Assembly: GCA_963422685.1 (NCBI GenBank)
Contig: OY730442.1
Location: 1 to 64,000 of the forward strand
DNA length: 64,000 bases
Direction of reading: 5' to 3'
From: Spongiihabitans sp963422685
GTDB lineage: Bacteria; Pseudomonadota; Gammaproteobacteria; Arenicellales; Poriferihabitantaceae
The translations under genes and the position numbers were made by a program. How positions within the stretch are numbered: position 1 is the first letter of the stretch; the number at the start of each line of letters is the position of its first letter. Positions 28,573-37,117 of the stretch are shown piece after piece. The notes beneath the pieces are model-generated. The model made no database searches. It had not been told where the DNA came from and saw only the letters and a program-made list of their open reading frames with translations.

Positions 28573-29064
28573 ATGACCGACACCCCAACCATCATTATTC
28601 GCCAGGCCGTATTGGACGATGCCGGCCTTATCGCTGAATTCAATCAAAATATGGCGCGGGAAACCGAAGCGCTGGAGCTGGTCCCAGAAATAATTTTATC
28701 CGGTGTCAAGGCTTTGCTATCGAACCGGAATCTCGGGTTTTACCTGCTCGCTGAAGCCGATGATGAGGTCGTCGGCTCGCTGATGGTGACCACCGAGTGG
28801 AGCGATTGGCGCAACGCCCGGTTCTGGTGGATTCAAAGCGTCTACGTCCTGCCGCAATGGCGCAGAAAAGGGCTGTACCGCAAACTGTATCAACGGGTTA
28901 AACAGCTTGCCGCCGAAAACCGCGATGTATGCGGGTACCGGTTGTATGTGGAAAAAGAAAATACCATCGCCCAAACCACCTACGACAACGTCGGTATGCA
29001 CGAAACCCGTTACAAGATGTACGAAGAGTTGAAATCCGGCGTTACATTTTTTCAAAAATCATAA
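28573..29064 (+). CDS. GNAT-family N-acetyltransferase
   Basis: 163 residues with the GNAT fold. It has an N-terminal I-I-I-R-Q-A-V-L-D-D-A strand-helix, V-G-S-L-M-V-T-T-E-W-S-D-W-R, then the acetyl-CoA pyrophosphate loop region Q-W-R-R-K-G-L-Y-R-K-L-Y and a C-terminal E-K-E-N-T-I-A-Q-T-T-Y motif. The substrate is unknown. It is convergent with dmdA, 61 bp away, and may be an unrelated neighbour. Confidence 0.85.
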   Translation: MTDTPTIIIRQAVLDDAGLIAEFNQNMARETEALELVPEIILSGVKALLSNRNLGFYLLAEADDEVVGSLMVTTEWSDWRNARFWWIQSVYVLPQWRRKGLYRKLYQRVKQLAAENRDVCGYRLYVEKENTIAQTTYDNVGMHETRYKMYEELKSGVTFFQKS

Positions 29065-29125
29065 TCAGGCCAATACCGGATAATCCATCTCACGAGCCGG
29101 TATGCTGCATGACAGATGGATTTTT

Positions 29126-30256
29126 CTAAAAACTATTGCGCTGCCAGCTTCGGTTAGCCGTACAGGCATTGCGAAGTTCGCCCTCCTGTTCGATATCCAC
29201 CGATAATTTCTTGCCGGGCACATTGGCTTCGGTATCGATGGTAGCGAAGGCAATATTCGAATCATATTTTTTCGAAAATGCCAGACTGGTGACAATGCCA
29301 ACCACATTTTTATTTTCGTCCAGCACGTTCCAGGTGGACCGCGGCGAAACCAGCGGCGCCCCGCCCACAAACAAACAGGTCAGATTTTTTTCCACGCCAT
29401 TCCTTGCGAATTGATTCATCGCTTCACTCGACATGCACTCCGCCTGTTTGCTGCTCTCCAGAAACCGGTCCAATCCGCATTCGTAGGGATTATTCTCCAT
29501 GGTGACGTCGCTGCCGAATGAAAGCAATCCGCGTTCAATCCGGTCAATAAGATTGGGGCAGCCCGGGCGAACATGGTATTTCTGACCAGCTTCCCACACC
29601 GCATCCCACAGCGCCAGACCCTTGCTGGAATCCTGTAGATAAATTTCATAACCCCCCTGCCCGCCCCATCCAGATCTGGCAATAATCACATCCGTGTCCG
29701 CCATTTTTTCTTCAATAAACCAAAAGTATTTTATATCCCGCACGTGATCGCCGAGCATATCCGCCAGTAAATCATCGGATTTTGGGCCCTGAATGGCCAA
29801 AGGACTCACATCCGGCTCAAATACATTGACGTCATAACCGCGTCCATACACGATTCCTTTCAGCCACAACAGCACGCCGGAATCCGCGATGGAAACCCAA
29901 AACCGGTCCTCGGCCAATTTGATAATGATCGGGTCATTTATAATCGCGCCGCGCTCGTCAACCAGCGGCGCGTACACACACTGGCCAATTTTGCACTTTG
30001 ATATATCCCGCGGTGTGATCAATTCCACCAGTTTCAACGCATCCGGCCCAACCACTTCAACCTGGCGCTCACATGAGACGTCCCAGATCTGCACATTTTC
30101 GCAAAGATGATCGTAATCTTCTTGGAGCGAGGAATATACCGAAGCCAAAGGCATGTGGTTATAGGTGGTAAAAACCTTTGCACCCAACTCAAATACCCGC
30201 TGTTCGTAGGGGGTTTTTCTGATTCGTCTGGATAGTGCAAGCCGGGGTGGATTCAT
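29126..30256 (-). CDS. dmdA: Dimethylsulfoniopropionate demethylase DmdA (GcvT family)
   Basis: 376-residue GcvT-fold, tetrahydrofolate-dependent enzyme. DmdA moves a methyl from DMSP to THF and leaves methylmercaptopropionate. The sequence follows the SAR11 DmdA as I remember it almost block by block: S-R-R-I-R-K-T-P-Y near the start, T-Y-N-H-M, V-Q-I-W-D-V then E-R-Q-V-E, K-I-G-Q-C-Y-like P-L-V-D-E, S-I-A-D-S, A-I-Q-G-P-K-S, A-R-S-G-W-G-G-Q-G-G-Y-E, G-C-P-N-L-I-D-R-I-E and N-P-Y-E-C-G-L-D. These separate it from glycine-cleavage T protein. A divergent ligase gene 80 bp away fits the next pathway step. A non-DMSP member of the same clade is the main alternative. Confidence 0.82.
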   Translation of the reverse strand: MNPPRLALSRRIRKTPYEQRVFELGAKVFTTYNHMPLASVYSSLQEDYDHLCENVQIWDVSCERQVEVVGPDALKLVELITPRDISKCKIGQCVYAPLVDERGAIINDPIIIKLAEDRFWVSIADSGVLLWLKGIVYGRGYDVNVFEPDVSPLAIQGPKSDDLLADMLGDHVRDIKYFWFIEEKMADTDVIIARSGWGGQGGYEIYLQDSSKGLALWDAVWEAGQKYHVRPGCPNLIDRIERGLLSFGSDVTMENNPYECGLDRFLESSKQAECMSSEAMNQFARNGVEKNLTCLFVGGAPLVSPRSTWNVLDENKNVVGIVTSLAFSKKYDSNIAFATIDTEANVPGKKLSVDIEQEGELRNACTANRSWQRNSF

Positions 30257-30336
30257 ATTGGTTTAATTTATAATGCGGGCTGAAGAGGCGGATATTATAA
30301 CGCCTTGTTGACTATCCCCAGCCAGAAACCAGAATA

Positions 30337-31977
30337 ATGAAAGACAACTACGACAAACTCCACAAGGTCAGCGGCCTGAACTACGTCGAATTAACCCCCA
30401 TCTCATTCCTGCAACGAGCCACAGACACCTACCCGAACCACCCGGGCATCGTTTACGGTAAGCGTAAATACAATTGGCAAGAAGTGGCCAATCGATGCCG
30501 GCGCCTGTCGTCCGGCCTGCAAAAACTCGGCGTAGAGAAAGGCACCACAGTGTCCATGATAGCGGCCAATACGCCGGAACTAGCCGAAGGTCATTTCGGT
30601 ATTGCCATGTCCGGCGGCGTATTAAATGCGATAAACACCCGGTTGGACCCCGCTACCGTCGCCTACATACTCGAACACAGCGACTGCAAGGTACTGATAG
30701 CGGATACCCACTTTTCCGACATTGTATCCACCGCGGTGAAATCCCTGGACAATCCGCCAGTCATAATCGACATCCTGGACCATCAGGCCCAGGCCCCGCC
30801 GGGCGCCGGGCCGCGCATGGGGGAAATGACCTACGAAGAATTGCTCGCCAGTGGAGACGAAGACAGCGACTGGGGTATGCCCGGGTCAGAATGGGACGCC
30901 ATGACATTGAACTATACCTCGGGCACCAGCGGCCGCCCCAAAGGCGTGGTTTACCATCATCGCGGGGCGTACTTAATGGCAATGGGCACGGTGTCGGCGT
31001 GGCAGATTCCCCGGCATCCCCGATACCTGACCATCGTTCCCATGTTCCACTGCAACGGCTGGGGGCATCCCTGGAGCATGGCATTGATGGGCGGCACCCT
31101 GTTTTGCAATCGCGTGGTCAGCGCACAAAATATATTTGCTGCCATGCGAAATTATCAAATTACCCATTTTGGCGCAGCGCCCATCGTACTGGCCATGCTG
31201 GCCAATGCGCCTGAAGACCTCCGCTACACGCCAAAACATGCAATACAGGTTATGACCGCCGGCGCGCCGCCGCCGAGTAAAATCCTGGAAAAAACCGCGC
31301 AGCTTGGTCTGGACGTCACCCATGTATATGGTCTCACCGAAACCTATGGTCACGTGCTGATATGCGACTGGAAAACCGAATGGTCGGCTCTGCCCCACAG
31401 CGAGCAAGCAGAAATCAAAGCGCGCCAAGGGGTTCGATTCCAAATGATGGAATCCGCCAAAGTAATCAGGACAGGCAGCACCGAACTGGTCCCCGCAGAC
31501 GGAAAAACCATGGGAGAAATCGTGCTGCGGGGAAACCCCATCATGAAAGGGTATTACAAGAATCCACAGGCCACAGCAGAAGCATTCAGGGACGGCTGGT
31601 TTCACAGCGGTGACCTTGCGGTGGTTCATGCTGACGGCTATATGGAAATCAAGGATCGCCTGAAAGATATAATCATCTCCGGCGGGGAAAATATTTCTTC
31701 CATTGAAATTGAATCGGTGCTGTATAAATTCCCCAAAGTCGCGGCAGCGGCCGTGGTCGCCAAAGCCGACGAAAAATGGGGTGAAACCCCTTGTGCTTTT
31801 GTCGAGCTTAAAGCGGGAGAACAGGCAACCGAAGAAGAAATCAAGGTATTTTGTAAAGAAAATATGGCGAGCTTTAAATGCCCCGGACAAATTGTATTTA
31901 CTGAATTACCCAAAACCTCCACCGGCAAGATTCAAAAATTCAGACTCAGGGAGATGATTGCCGCGAGCCAGGTTTGA
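30337..31977 (+). CDS. dmdB: Acyl-CoA ligase, probable methylmercaptopropionate-CoA ligase DmdB
   Basis: 546-residue AMP-forming acyl-CoA synthetase. It has the phosphate loop Y-T-S-G-T-S-G-R-P-K-G, Y-G-L-T-E-T-Y-G, the hinge S-G-D-L-A-V and the catalytic Lys in T-S-T-G-K-I-Q-K-F near the end. It is of the medium-chain type to which DmdB belongs. The link to DMSP comes from the divergent dmdA. DmdB activates 3-methylmercaptopropionate to its CoA thioester. dmdC and dmdD are not in the window. A general medium-chain ligase is the alternative. Confidence 0.72.
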   Translation: MKDNYDKLHKVSGLNYVELTPISFLQRATDTYPNHPGIVYGKRKYNWQEVANRCRRLSSGLQKLGVEKGTTVSMIAANTPELAEGHFGIAMSGGVLNAINTRLDPATVAYILEHSDCKVLIADTHFSDIVSTAVKSLDNPPVIIDILDHQAQAPPGAGPRMGEMTYEELLASGDEDSDWGMPGSEWDAMTLNYTSGTSGRPKGVVYHHRGAYLMAMGTVSAWQIPRHPRYLTIVPMFHCNGWGHPWSMALMGGTLFCNRVVSAQNIFAAMRNYQITHFGAAPIVLAMLANAPEDLRYTPKHAIQVMTAGAPPPSKILEKTAQLGLDVTHVYGLTETYGHVLICDWKTEWSALPHSEQAEIKARQGVRFQMMESAKVIRTGSTELVPADGKTMGEIVLRGNPIMKGYYKNPQATAEAFRDGWFHSGDLAVVHADGYMEIKDRLKDIIISGGENISSIEIESVLYKFPKVAAAAVVAKADEKWGETPCAFVELKAGEQATEEEIKVFCKENMASFKCPGQIVFTELPKTSTGKIQKFRLREMIAASQV

Positions 31978-32123
31978 TTTGAATTTCAGGTGCATTTTCA
32001 GGCAGAATTTTCAGCTGGCATGGATTCCAGTTCATCAACGTTTACCCGGGTATAAAACCAAACCATGAATACCAACATCAATAAAATAACGCGGGCTGCA
32101 CAAGAACAAGCCGGGGAGGCCAC

Positions 32124-32891
32124 ATGAGAATTTTCAACCTATAGTCCGACGATACGTTTGTCGAATACGAGCAGACGCCGTTCGAGGTTAGTCACGAAGA
32201 GGAAATACTTGAGCGCTGGCTTGAAGCCAACCCCGACGGAATTCTGGAAGACGGCAAGCTACTGCTCATCGGACGCCAGGTGTCGACCGACCTGGGAGGA
32301 CGGATTGACCTGCTCGGCCTGGCCGAACATCACCGGGCGTATTTCGTACTGGACGCGGCGGATGTGGTGGCGTTCAACAAGGATCAACGCCTCGTCATCA
32401 TCGGGCAGTGCATCACGCCAGGGAGCAGGCAGACCGCATCGTTCCTGCGCACGAAAGGCATTCGGATCACTTGCGTTGAATTCACCTTGTTCCAAACCGA
32501 CGAACACAGCCGTCTGCTATCCTTTGACACAGTCATCGGCGAGGAATCCGATAAGCCGGTCCGTGTAACTTCCAGGTCTCAGCCAAAAACAACCGAAGAA
32601 GCGTTCCTTGCAGCGCTTGACGAGAACGGCAGGGCCGTCTTCTCCCGAATTCTGGAGTGGGCCAAGAGAAAGCCCGTACATCTAAAGTGGACCTCCACGG
32701 GAGTGTCCCTGAATGCGAATATCAACGGAATCAACGTAGGATTCCTCTGGTTGAATCCACCCTGCTCACCATTAAAGCAAAGCGCCCGCGCGGTATTACG
32801 CAATGCGACATCCATGGGGAACACCAAGGTGCCCGAGGAAGTCATCAAGACCCTTTGGAAACAAGCCGAGAAGACCGGACTCTTCACCTAG
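32124..32891 (+). pseudogene. Decayed NucS/DUF91-like (PD-(D/E)XK) nuclease gene
   Basis: A Shine-Dalgarno GGGGAGG precedes ATG 32124, and the frame reads M-R-I-F-N-L then TAG at 32142-32144. It continues F-V-E-Y-E-Q-T-P-F-E, E-R-W-L-E-A-N-P-D, L-L-I-G-R-Q-V and T-D-L-G-G-R-I-D-L-L-G-L, the N-terminal half of a NucS-like nuclease. In related proteins a strand with E-L-K-R follows. Here the frame jumps directly to A-E-H-H-R-A-Y-F and F-N-K-D-Q-R-L-V-I-I, so the catalytic E-x-K is missing. The downstream part (T-E-E-A-F-L-A-A-L to the stop) is open. So there is one nonsense codon plus an in-frame loss of the catalytic block. Reinitiation at GTG 32280 could still make 203 residues. Confidence 0.62.
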
Positions 32892-32903
32892 GGAGGTCAG
32901 AAC

Positions 32904-33032
32904 TTGAACTTCCTCATCACTCGCAAGCTGACGGACAATGAGGTAAATTCTCTCCTGGCATGGTGCGATTCCGTGGAAGAAGCCATCCGCAAGTACGGAT
33001 TGAAAGATAAAGATGACCATGCCGCAGCTTGA
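32904..33032 (+). CDS. Small hypothetical ORF
   Basis: TTG-initiated 42-residue frame (N-F-L-I-T-R-K-L-T-D-N-E ending K-D-K-D-D-H-A-A-A), 7 nt after a strong GGGAGG (32891-32896). It is charged, helix-prone and has no recognised family. It may be a remnant of the operon that contained the nuclease gene. A second frame starting ATG 33019 (M-P-Q-L-E-T-I-R-E-Q-I-A) stops at a TAG after 12 codons. Confidence 0.3.
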   Translation: MNFLITRKLTDNEVNSLLAWCDSVEEAIRKYGLKDKDDHAAA

Positions 33033-33303
33033 GACAATCCGCGAGCAGATTGCCTAGGATTATATCGAATGGTCACTCATTGTCATCGCTCAGTATAGCG
33101 CGGCCATTTTTTCGCGCAGGGTGCGCATGCGTCCAGTGATTCTTCACAGACGATCGCCAGCCAGAATTTCCCCGTCCGCGTGGCAAGCATCTACATCGCT
33201 GTAGCTCACTCCCCAGGACACCCCGCCTCCCATAGAAACCCTGATTGATTCTTTGAATATTATCAATAGAATCAGTTGAGTACGAGTGGCAGGAGCGGAT
33301 TCA

Positions 33304-33433
33304 ATGCACCAGTCTACGTTCGCCGGGGAAGGTTTTGAACGCTATCCCAAGCGCACGCGGCGGGAGAAGTTGACAAGGTAGTTCCGTGGAGAGAGCTACG
33401 CGCGGTGATTGAGCCGTTCTATCCGAAGGTGTG
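33304..33433 (+). mobile_element. IS5-family transposase, N-terminal fragment
   Basis: ATG 33304 reads M-H-Q-S-T-F-A-G-E-G-F-E-R-Y-P-K-R-T-R-R-E-K. The next frame continues with D-K-V-V-P-W-R-E-L-R-A-V-I-E-P-F-Y-P-K. Together these give the first 45 or so residues of an IS5-type transposase with one frameshift near 33371. The rest of the transposase and its ends are absent, so it is a dead scrap. Confidence 0.62.
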
Positions 33434-33749
33434 TCCATTGTGCGCTGACTAGGGCGATCTCCTGCTGATGGGGGCGCTTGGTCAGCAGCAAAACCACCTT
33501 CAGGCCAGGCGCCATTCATGCTTGGAAACGCCCGGTCGATTCAACGTACGGAAGCCCCGCCGGAAATTCATTGATTAGCCCTTCCTTTGTTCGACTTTCC
33601 GTTGTCAAGGCACATTTGCGGATAAAATTTGGGTGCGGTCGACGGACGGTCGTTAAACGGGCCTGGCTAAGGTCGGCTGTGAGCTCATTTTGACTGGTTT
33701 TGGCAGCATGGAAAAGTCCGTTTTCTTCGAACAAGAAAAGACAGGTTAC

Positions 33750-33778
33750 TTGACAAATAAGATATATATCGCGATATT
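33750..33778 (+). promoter_or_regulatory. Promoter with palindromic operator for arsR-OYE
   Basis: TTGACA (33750-33755), a 17-bp spacer and GATATT (33773-33778) resemble a sigma-70 promoter. A perfect 12-bp palindrome, ATATCGCGATAT (33766-33777), covers the spacer end and the -10 box, a position that would block RNA polymerase when bound. The likely transcript start is only a base or two from ATG 33786, so the mRNA may be almost leaderless. Confidence 0.55.
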
Positions 33779-33785
33779 TCGATTT

Positions 33786-34088
33786 ATGGATATTGATAAA
33801 GCCATATCGGCTCTCAACAACCCGGTTCGCCGCCAGATACTGGTCTGGCTCAAGGATCGTTCCAATTTTCCACCGGCCCTGCCAGAACACGCTGATTTGA
33901 GCGGCGTCTGTGTTGGCTACATTCAGGAAAAAGCGAATCTCGCACAATCGACAATTTCCACCTATATGCGACTGCTCAAAGATGCGGGATTTGTTGCGTC
34001 AGAACGGCGCGGACAGTGGACGTTCTACCACCGCAACGAAGACGTAATCGCTGCGACTCTCAAAAAACTTTCGCAGGATTTGCAATGA
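33786..34088 (+). CDS. ArsR-family transcriptional regulator
   Basis: 100-residue winged-helix repressor, M-D-I-D-K-A-I-S-A-L-N-N-P-V-R-R-Q-I-L, with recognition helix A-Q-S-T-I-S-T-Y-M-R-L-L and a wing (E-R-R-G-Q-W-T-F-Y). A single cysteine lies in G-V-C-V-G-Y-I. It lacks a typical metal-site C-x-C, so redox or electrophile sensing is more likely; that is an inference. ATG 33786 starts at the conserved first helix; a further 32 in-frame codons upstream look unlike the family. It overlaps the next gene by 4 nt and probably represses both. Confidence 0.85.
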   Translation: MDIDKAISALNNPVRRQILVWLKDRSNFPPALPEHADLSGVCVGYIQEKANLAQSTISTYMRLLKDAGFVASERRGQWTFYHRNEDVIAATLKKLSQDLQ

Positions 34089-35308
34089 ATAATATCAGTA
34101 AATCGCTTGTTTTACCCAACGGAGTAACGCTCAGGAATCGCATTGTGAAATCTGCCATGTCCGAGGCTCTTGCGGACGAAAACAACAATCCAACGCAAGC
34201 CCAGATCGACATTTTTGCACAATGGAGCGCAGGTGGCGCTACACTACTGATCACAGGCAACACGCCCATTGATCGGATGCACCTCGAACATGCCGGCAAT
34301 TTTGTTTTGGACCCAGGTTCGGACATGAATCAGGTTTCCGCACTTGTTGCTGCCGGACAGAGTGGCGGAGCGAAGATTCTCGCACAGCTTGCCCACGCGG
34401 GGCGGCAAACACCCGAGGCAATAAATCCCCATCCAACTTCCATCTCTGATGTCCAACTGGATCTGCCCGGTTACGGCAAACCGATCCTTGCAACCGAGAG
34501 CGCGATTGCGGAGATCATCGCAAAATTCGTACGCTCTGCCAAATGCGCTCAGGATGCTGGGTTTGATGGCGTCGAGATTCATGCGGCCCACGGATACTTA
34601 CTTAGCTCGTCTCTTTCGCCGCGGATCAACACGCGCAATGACCGTTGGGGCGGTTCTCTGGAAAACCGGGCGCGGCTGGCGCTGGAGGTGGTTAGAGCCG
34701 TTCGGGCAGCCGTAAAACCGGAGTTCATTGTTGCCGTTAAATTGAATTCATCCGATTTCCAGAAAGGTGGATTTGATCACGCCGAATCGGTTCAGGTTGC
34801 AGTCATGCTGGAAGCCGAAGGCGTTGACTTCATCGAAATCTCAGGTGGCAATTTCGAACGACCAACAGCGTATCAGCATGTCTCTAAAAGCGAGTCAACT
34901 CAAATTCGTGAGGCCTATTTTCTTGACTACGCCGACGCGATCAAAGCCGCTCTGCACATTCCCTTGATGGTCACGGGCGGGTTCCGGTCGTCCAGTATCA
35001 TGAACGACGCAATTGAAAGCGGCAAGACCGATTTGATAGGCATGGGACGTCCCTTTATTACTAACCCGGGCTTTGCGGCAGAATTGCTCAGTGGTGCCAT
35101 CGATAAAGCTCCCGCAATTGAGCAGGATTTCCCTCCCACCGATACCCTGCCACGCGGAGCCGTTCTCAATTGGTTCTGCGCACAACTGGCGCTTGCTGGA
35201 AAGACTGGTCAGCCGGATCTATCATTGCCGGTTGTAGATGGACACGAAAAATACTTGAATCAGATCAAGCTTGCGACCGAAATGCTGCTAGCGACCAGAC
35301 GTCAATGA
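34085..35308 (+). CDS. Old yellow enzyme-family NADH:flavin oxidoreductase
   Basis: 407-residue FMN TIM barrel. It has L-R-N-R-I-V-K-S-A-M-S-E near the N-terminus, Q-L-A-H-A-G-R-Q, the substrate-binding H-x-x-H in E-I-H-A-A-H-G-Y-L, then S-P-R-I-N-T-R-N-D-R-W-G-G-S-L-E-N-R and V-T-G-G-F-R and M-G-R-P-F at the phosphate end. Such enzymes reduce activated C=C bonds of enals, enones and quinones. It starts in ATGA overlap with arsR, so the pair forms an operon likely induced by electrophiles. Confidence 0.9.
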   Translation: MNNISKSLVLPNGVTLRNRIVKSAMSEALADENNNPTQAQIDIFAQWSAGGATLLITGNTPIDRMHLEHAGNFVLDPGSDMNQVSALVAAGQSGGAKILAQLAHAGRQTPEAINPHPTSISDVQLDLPGYGKPILATESAIAEIIAKFVRSAKCAQDAGFDGVEIHAAHGYLLSSSLSPRINTRNDRWGGSLENRARLALEVVRAVRAAVKPEFIVAVKLNSSDFQKGGFDHAESVQVAVMLEAEGVDFIEISGGNFERPTAYQHVSKSESTQIREAYFLDYADAIKAALHIPLMVTGGFRSSSIMNDAIESGKTDLIGMGRPFITNPGFAAELLSGAIDKAPAIEQDFPPTDTLPRGAVLNWFCAQLALAGKTGQPDLSLPVVDGHEKYLNQIKLATEMLLATRRQ

Positions 35309-35514
35309 CACTGGTTTAGCGATATTCTCACCGGCAATCATCCAAATCGAGTATTGCTTGAGTGGCTACTTTGTCCGCTTGACAATCCTTCATCTCTTCA
35401 AAACAGCGTTGATGCCTGAATTGTTTCATCGGATAATCGTTATGCGTCCGAACTTACCATTGCCGCGCCCCCATGGTAATCACAGGATTTAACCTGTTAT
35501 CGACTACCGCCATT

Positions 35515-36675
35515 TCAGGCCAACTCAATCAAATCAAGCGCAGAGCGACTCAGGCGCTCTACCCCGTCCGCTGTTAGCAAAACACAATGCCCCAGACACA
35601 TTGCCAGACGCGAGTCCGAATCCATCAGTATCATATGCAGGAAAAACACATTTCCAACCTGCATTTGCAGAGGATTGCCACGATAAAACATGGGGTAATC
35701 TACCCATATCGGCGTAAAAACCGCGCCCATGCCATAGCCACAAGCCTGCATCCGGGCATGATTGAAACCATGGTAGTCCAGAATATCGGCATGGACCTGG
35801 TAGACATTTCCCATGGGCTGTCCTGGCTGTATTGCTTGTTCGCAGGCCGTTAATGCGGCCACCGCAGCAGTGTGCATTTTCTTCTGGGCCGGATTCGCTT
35901 TGCCTATGATCAGGGTGCGCATCATCGCGGCATGGTATCGAAAGTATGCACCGGACCATTCCAACGTCATTTGATCCCGGGCATCCAGATGTCGCAGCTC
36001 AGATTGATAACGACACAGCAGCGCGGCCTGCCCGGAACCGATAATAAATTCGTTGCCGGCGTAGCCTCCACCGCCCCGAAAAACCGCGCCCTGCATGGCG
36101 GCTAGAATATCGCCTGCAAACGCACCACTGCCGGCGGTGGCAATTGCCGCGTCCAGCGCATCATCGCTTAATGCGGCGGCTTTGCGATGATATTCGATTT
36201 CCTGCGGGCTTTTAATGCGCCGGACCAAGCTGATCAGATCAGACGCCTCGATTAATTCAATCTTTCCCCGCAGCGTTTCATACAAACGCTGCCCGTTATA
36301 TGCGGTTAAGCCAACGGTTTTGGTTTCAATGCCCAACTTGCTGGCGCCAAGATTTAAATCGGTCAATAATCCGAGCAAATCCTGATATGGATTGGCGCCC
36401 TCCACTTCGGCCCAGATATGTATCTGCGCATCGCACAATATGGAAGTATGGCGTGCCTGTCTGAGGTCTGGCAGGCGGGTGAGTAAATGCAGGTCACCGG
36501 CTGCGCTGACCACCATACATTGAAACATGGCGTATCCAAAGGTGTCGTAACCGGTGAGGTAGTAATGACTTTCTGGCGCAAATAACAACATGCCATCCAA
36601 CCCTCTTTCCCGAATTGATGCACAGGTGTGCCCGATGCGTTGGCTGAATTCCTGGTTGGAGAAATGAATGCCCAC
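35515..36675 (-). CDS. M24-fold (creatinase/ectoine hydrolase-like) protein
   Basis: 386 residues with an N-terminal creatinase domain and a C-terminal pita-bread domain. Where metallopeptidases have D...D, H, E, E, this protein has E-W-S-G-A-Y-F-R-Y-H-A-A-M-M-R-T, G-Y-G-M-G, F-F-L-H and L-A-M-C-L-G. All usual metal ligands are replaced, as in the creatinase/DoeA-type branch of hydrolases of small amides. The R-Y-H pattern recalls DoeA. The substrate cannot be assigned. It is a stand-alone gene, convergent with the OYE gene. Confidence 0.75.
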   Translation of the reverse strand: MGIHFSNQEFSQRIGHTCASIRERGLDGMLLFAPESHYYLTGYDTFGYAMFQCMVVSAAGDLHLLTRLPDLRQARHTSILCDAQIHIWAEVEGANPYQDLLGLLTDLNLGASKLGIETKTVGLTAYNGQRLYETLRGKIELIEASDLISLVRRIKSPQEIEYHRKAAALSDDALDAAIATAGSGAFAGDILAAMQGAVFRGGGGYAGNEFIIGSGQAALLCRYQSELRHLDARDQMTLEWSGAYFRYHAAMMRTLIIGKANPAQKKMHTAAVAALTACEQAIQPGQPMGNVYQVHADILDYHGFNHARMQACGYGMGAVFTPIWVDYPMFYRGNPLQMQVGNVFFLHMILMDSDSRLAMCLGHCVLLTADGVERLSRSALDLIELA

Positions 36676-37117
36676 AGGGGTTATTGTGGTATACGGTTAC
36701 GTTGAGCAGTAATAAGATAGTAATTCCACCAGGGAGTCAATGTACCAGTGATGATGAATAGCGCTGGTGAATCGCTGGCAGGCCCGGTTTCATAGCATCC
36801 GGATTAGCAATCAACAACGGCGCTATCAGAAAACCTGTACGCATTGGGTTCTGCCATCGGGCTCGCATTAGTTTACGGTGGTTCTTCATCGAGCGCAAAG
36901 CGTGAAAATGACACTTGCGGCATTTGGAGTTTGTTGATGATTTTCTATACGATGAGCGCTAAATACGTGACCGCAGCGGAACCCGTCCTGCTTTCCCCGA
37001 CAGAAGTGATTCCCGGGGCCTGTGCGAGCATGACCTGGCGCCGAAGAAATTCCCGGCCTGTACGCTGCCTGGTGGCGCAATCGTCTATCAGACGCTTAAC
37101 GGCATTCGGATGTCGTG
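36676..37117. other. Intergenic gap, no supported gene
   Basis: 442 bp between the M24 gene start and the HisA-like gene stop, both on the minus strand. A frame on the minus strand just after the hisA-like stop reads T-R-H-P-N-A-V-K-R-L-I-D-D and A-T-R-Q-R-T-G-R-E-F-L-R-R-Q-V for about 55 codons. It has no clear start and no recognised family, so it may be a remnant. Confidence 0.4.

Noticed and set aside
30973..31890. A 305-codon open frame on the minus strand opposite the acyl-CoA ligase.
   Set aside because: The ligase on the plus strand has all family motifs; the antisense frame has none and is a codon-bias shadow.
32142..33054. In-frame TAG codons in purF, the NucS-like gene, the NERD gene and a small frame suggested TAG recoding (amber suppression or pyrrolysine).
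   Set aside because: uvrB and the pseudopilin gene end in TAG at their normal lengths, the genes with internal TAG carry other lesions, and no pyl genes or suppressor tRNA are seen.
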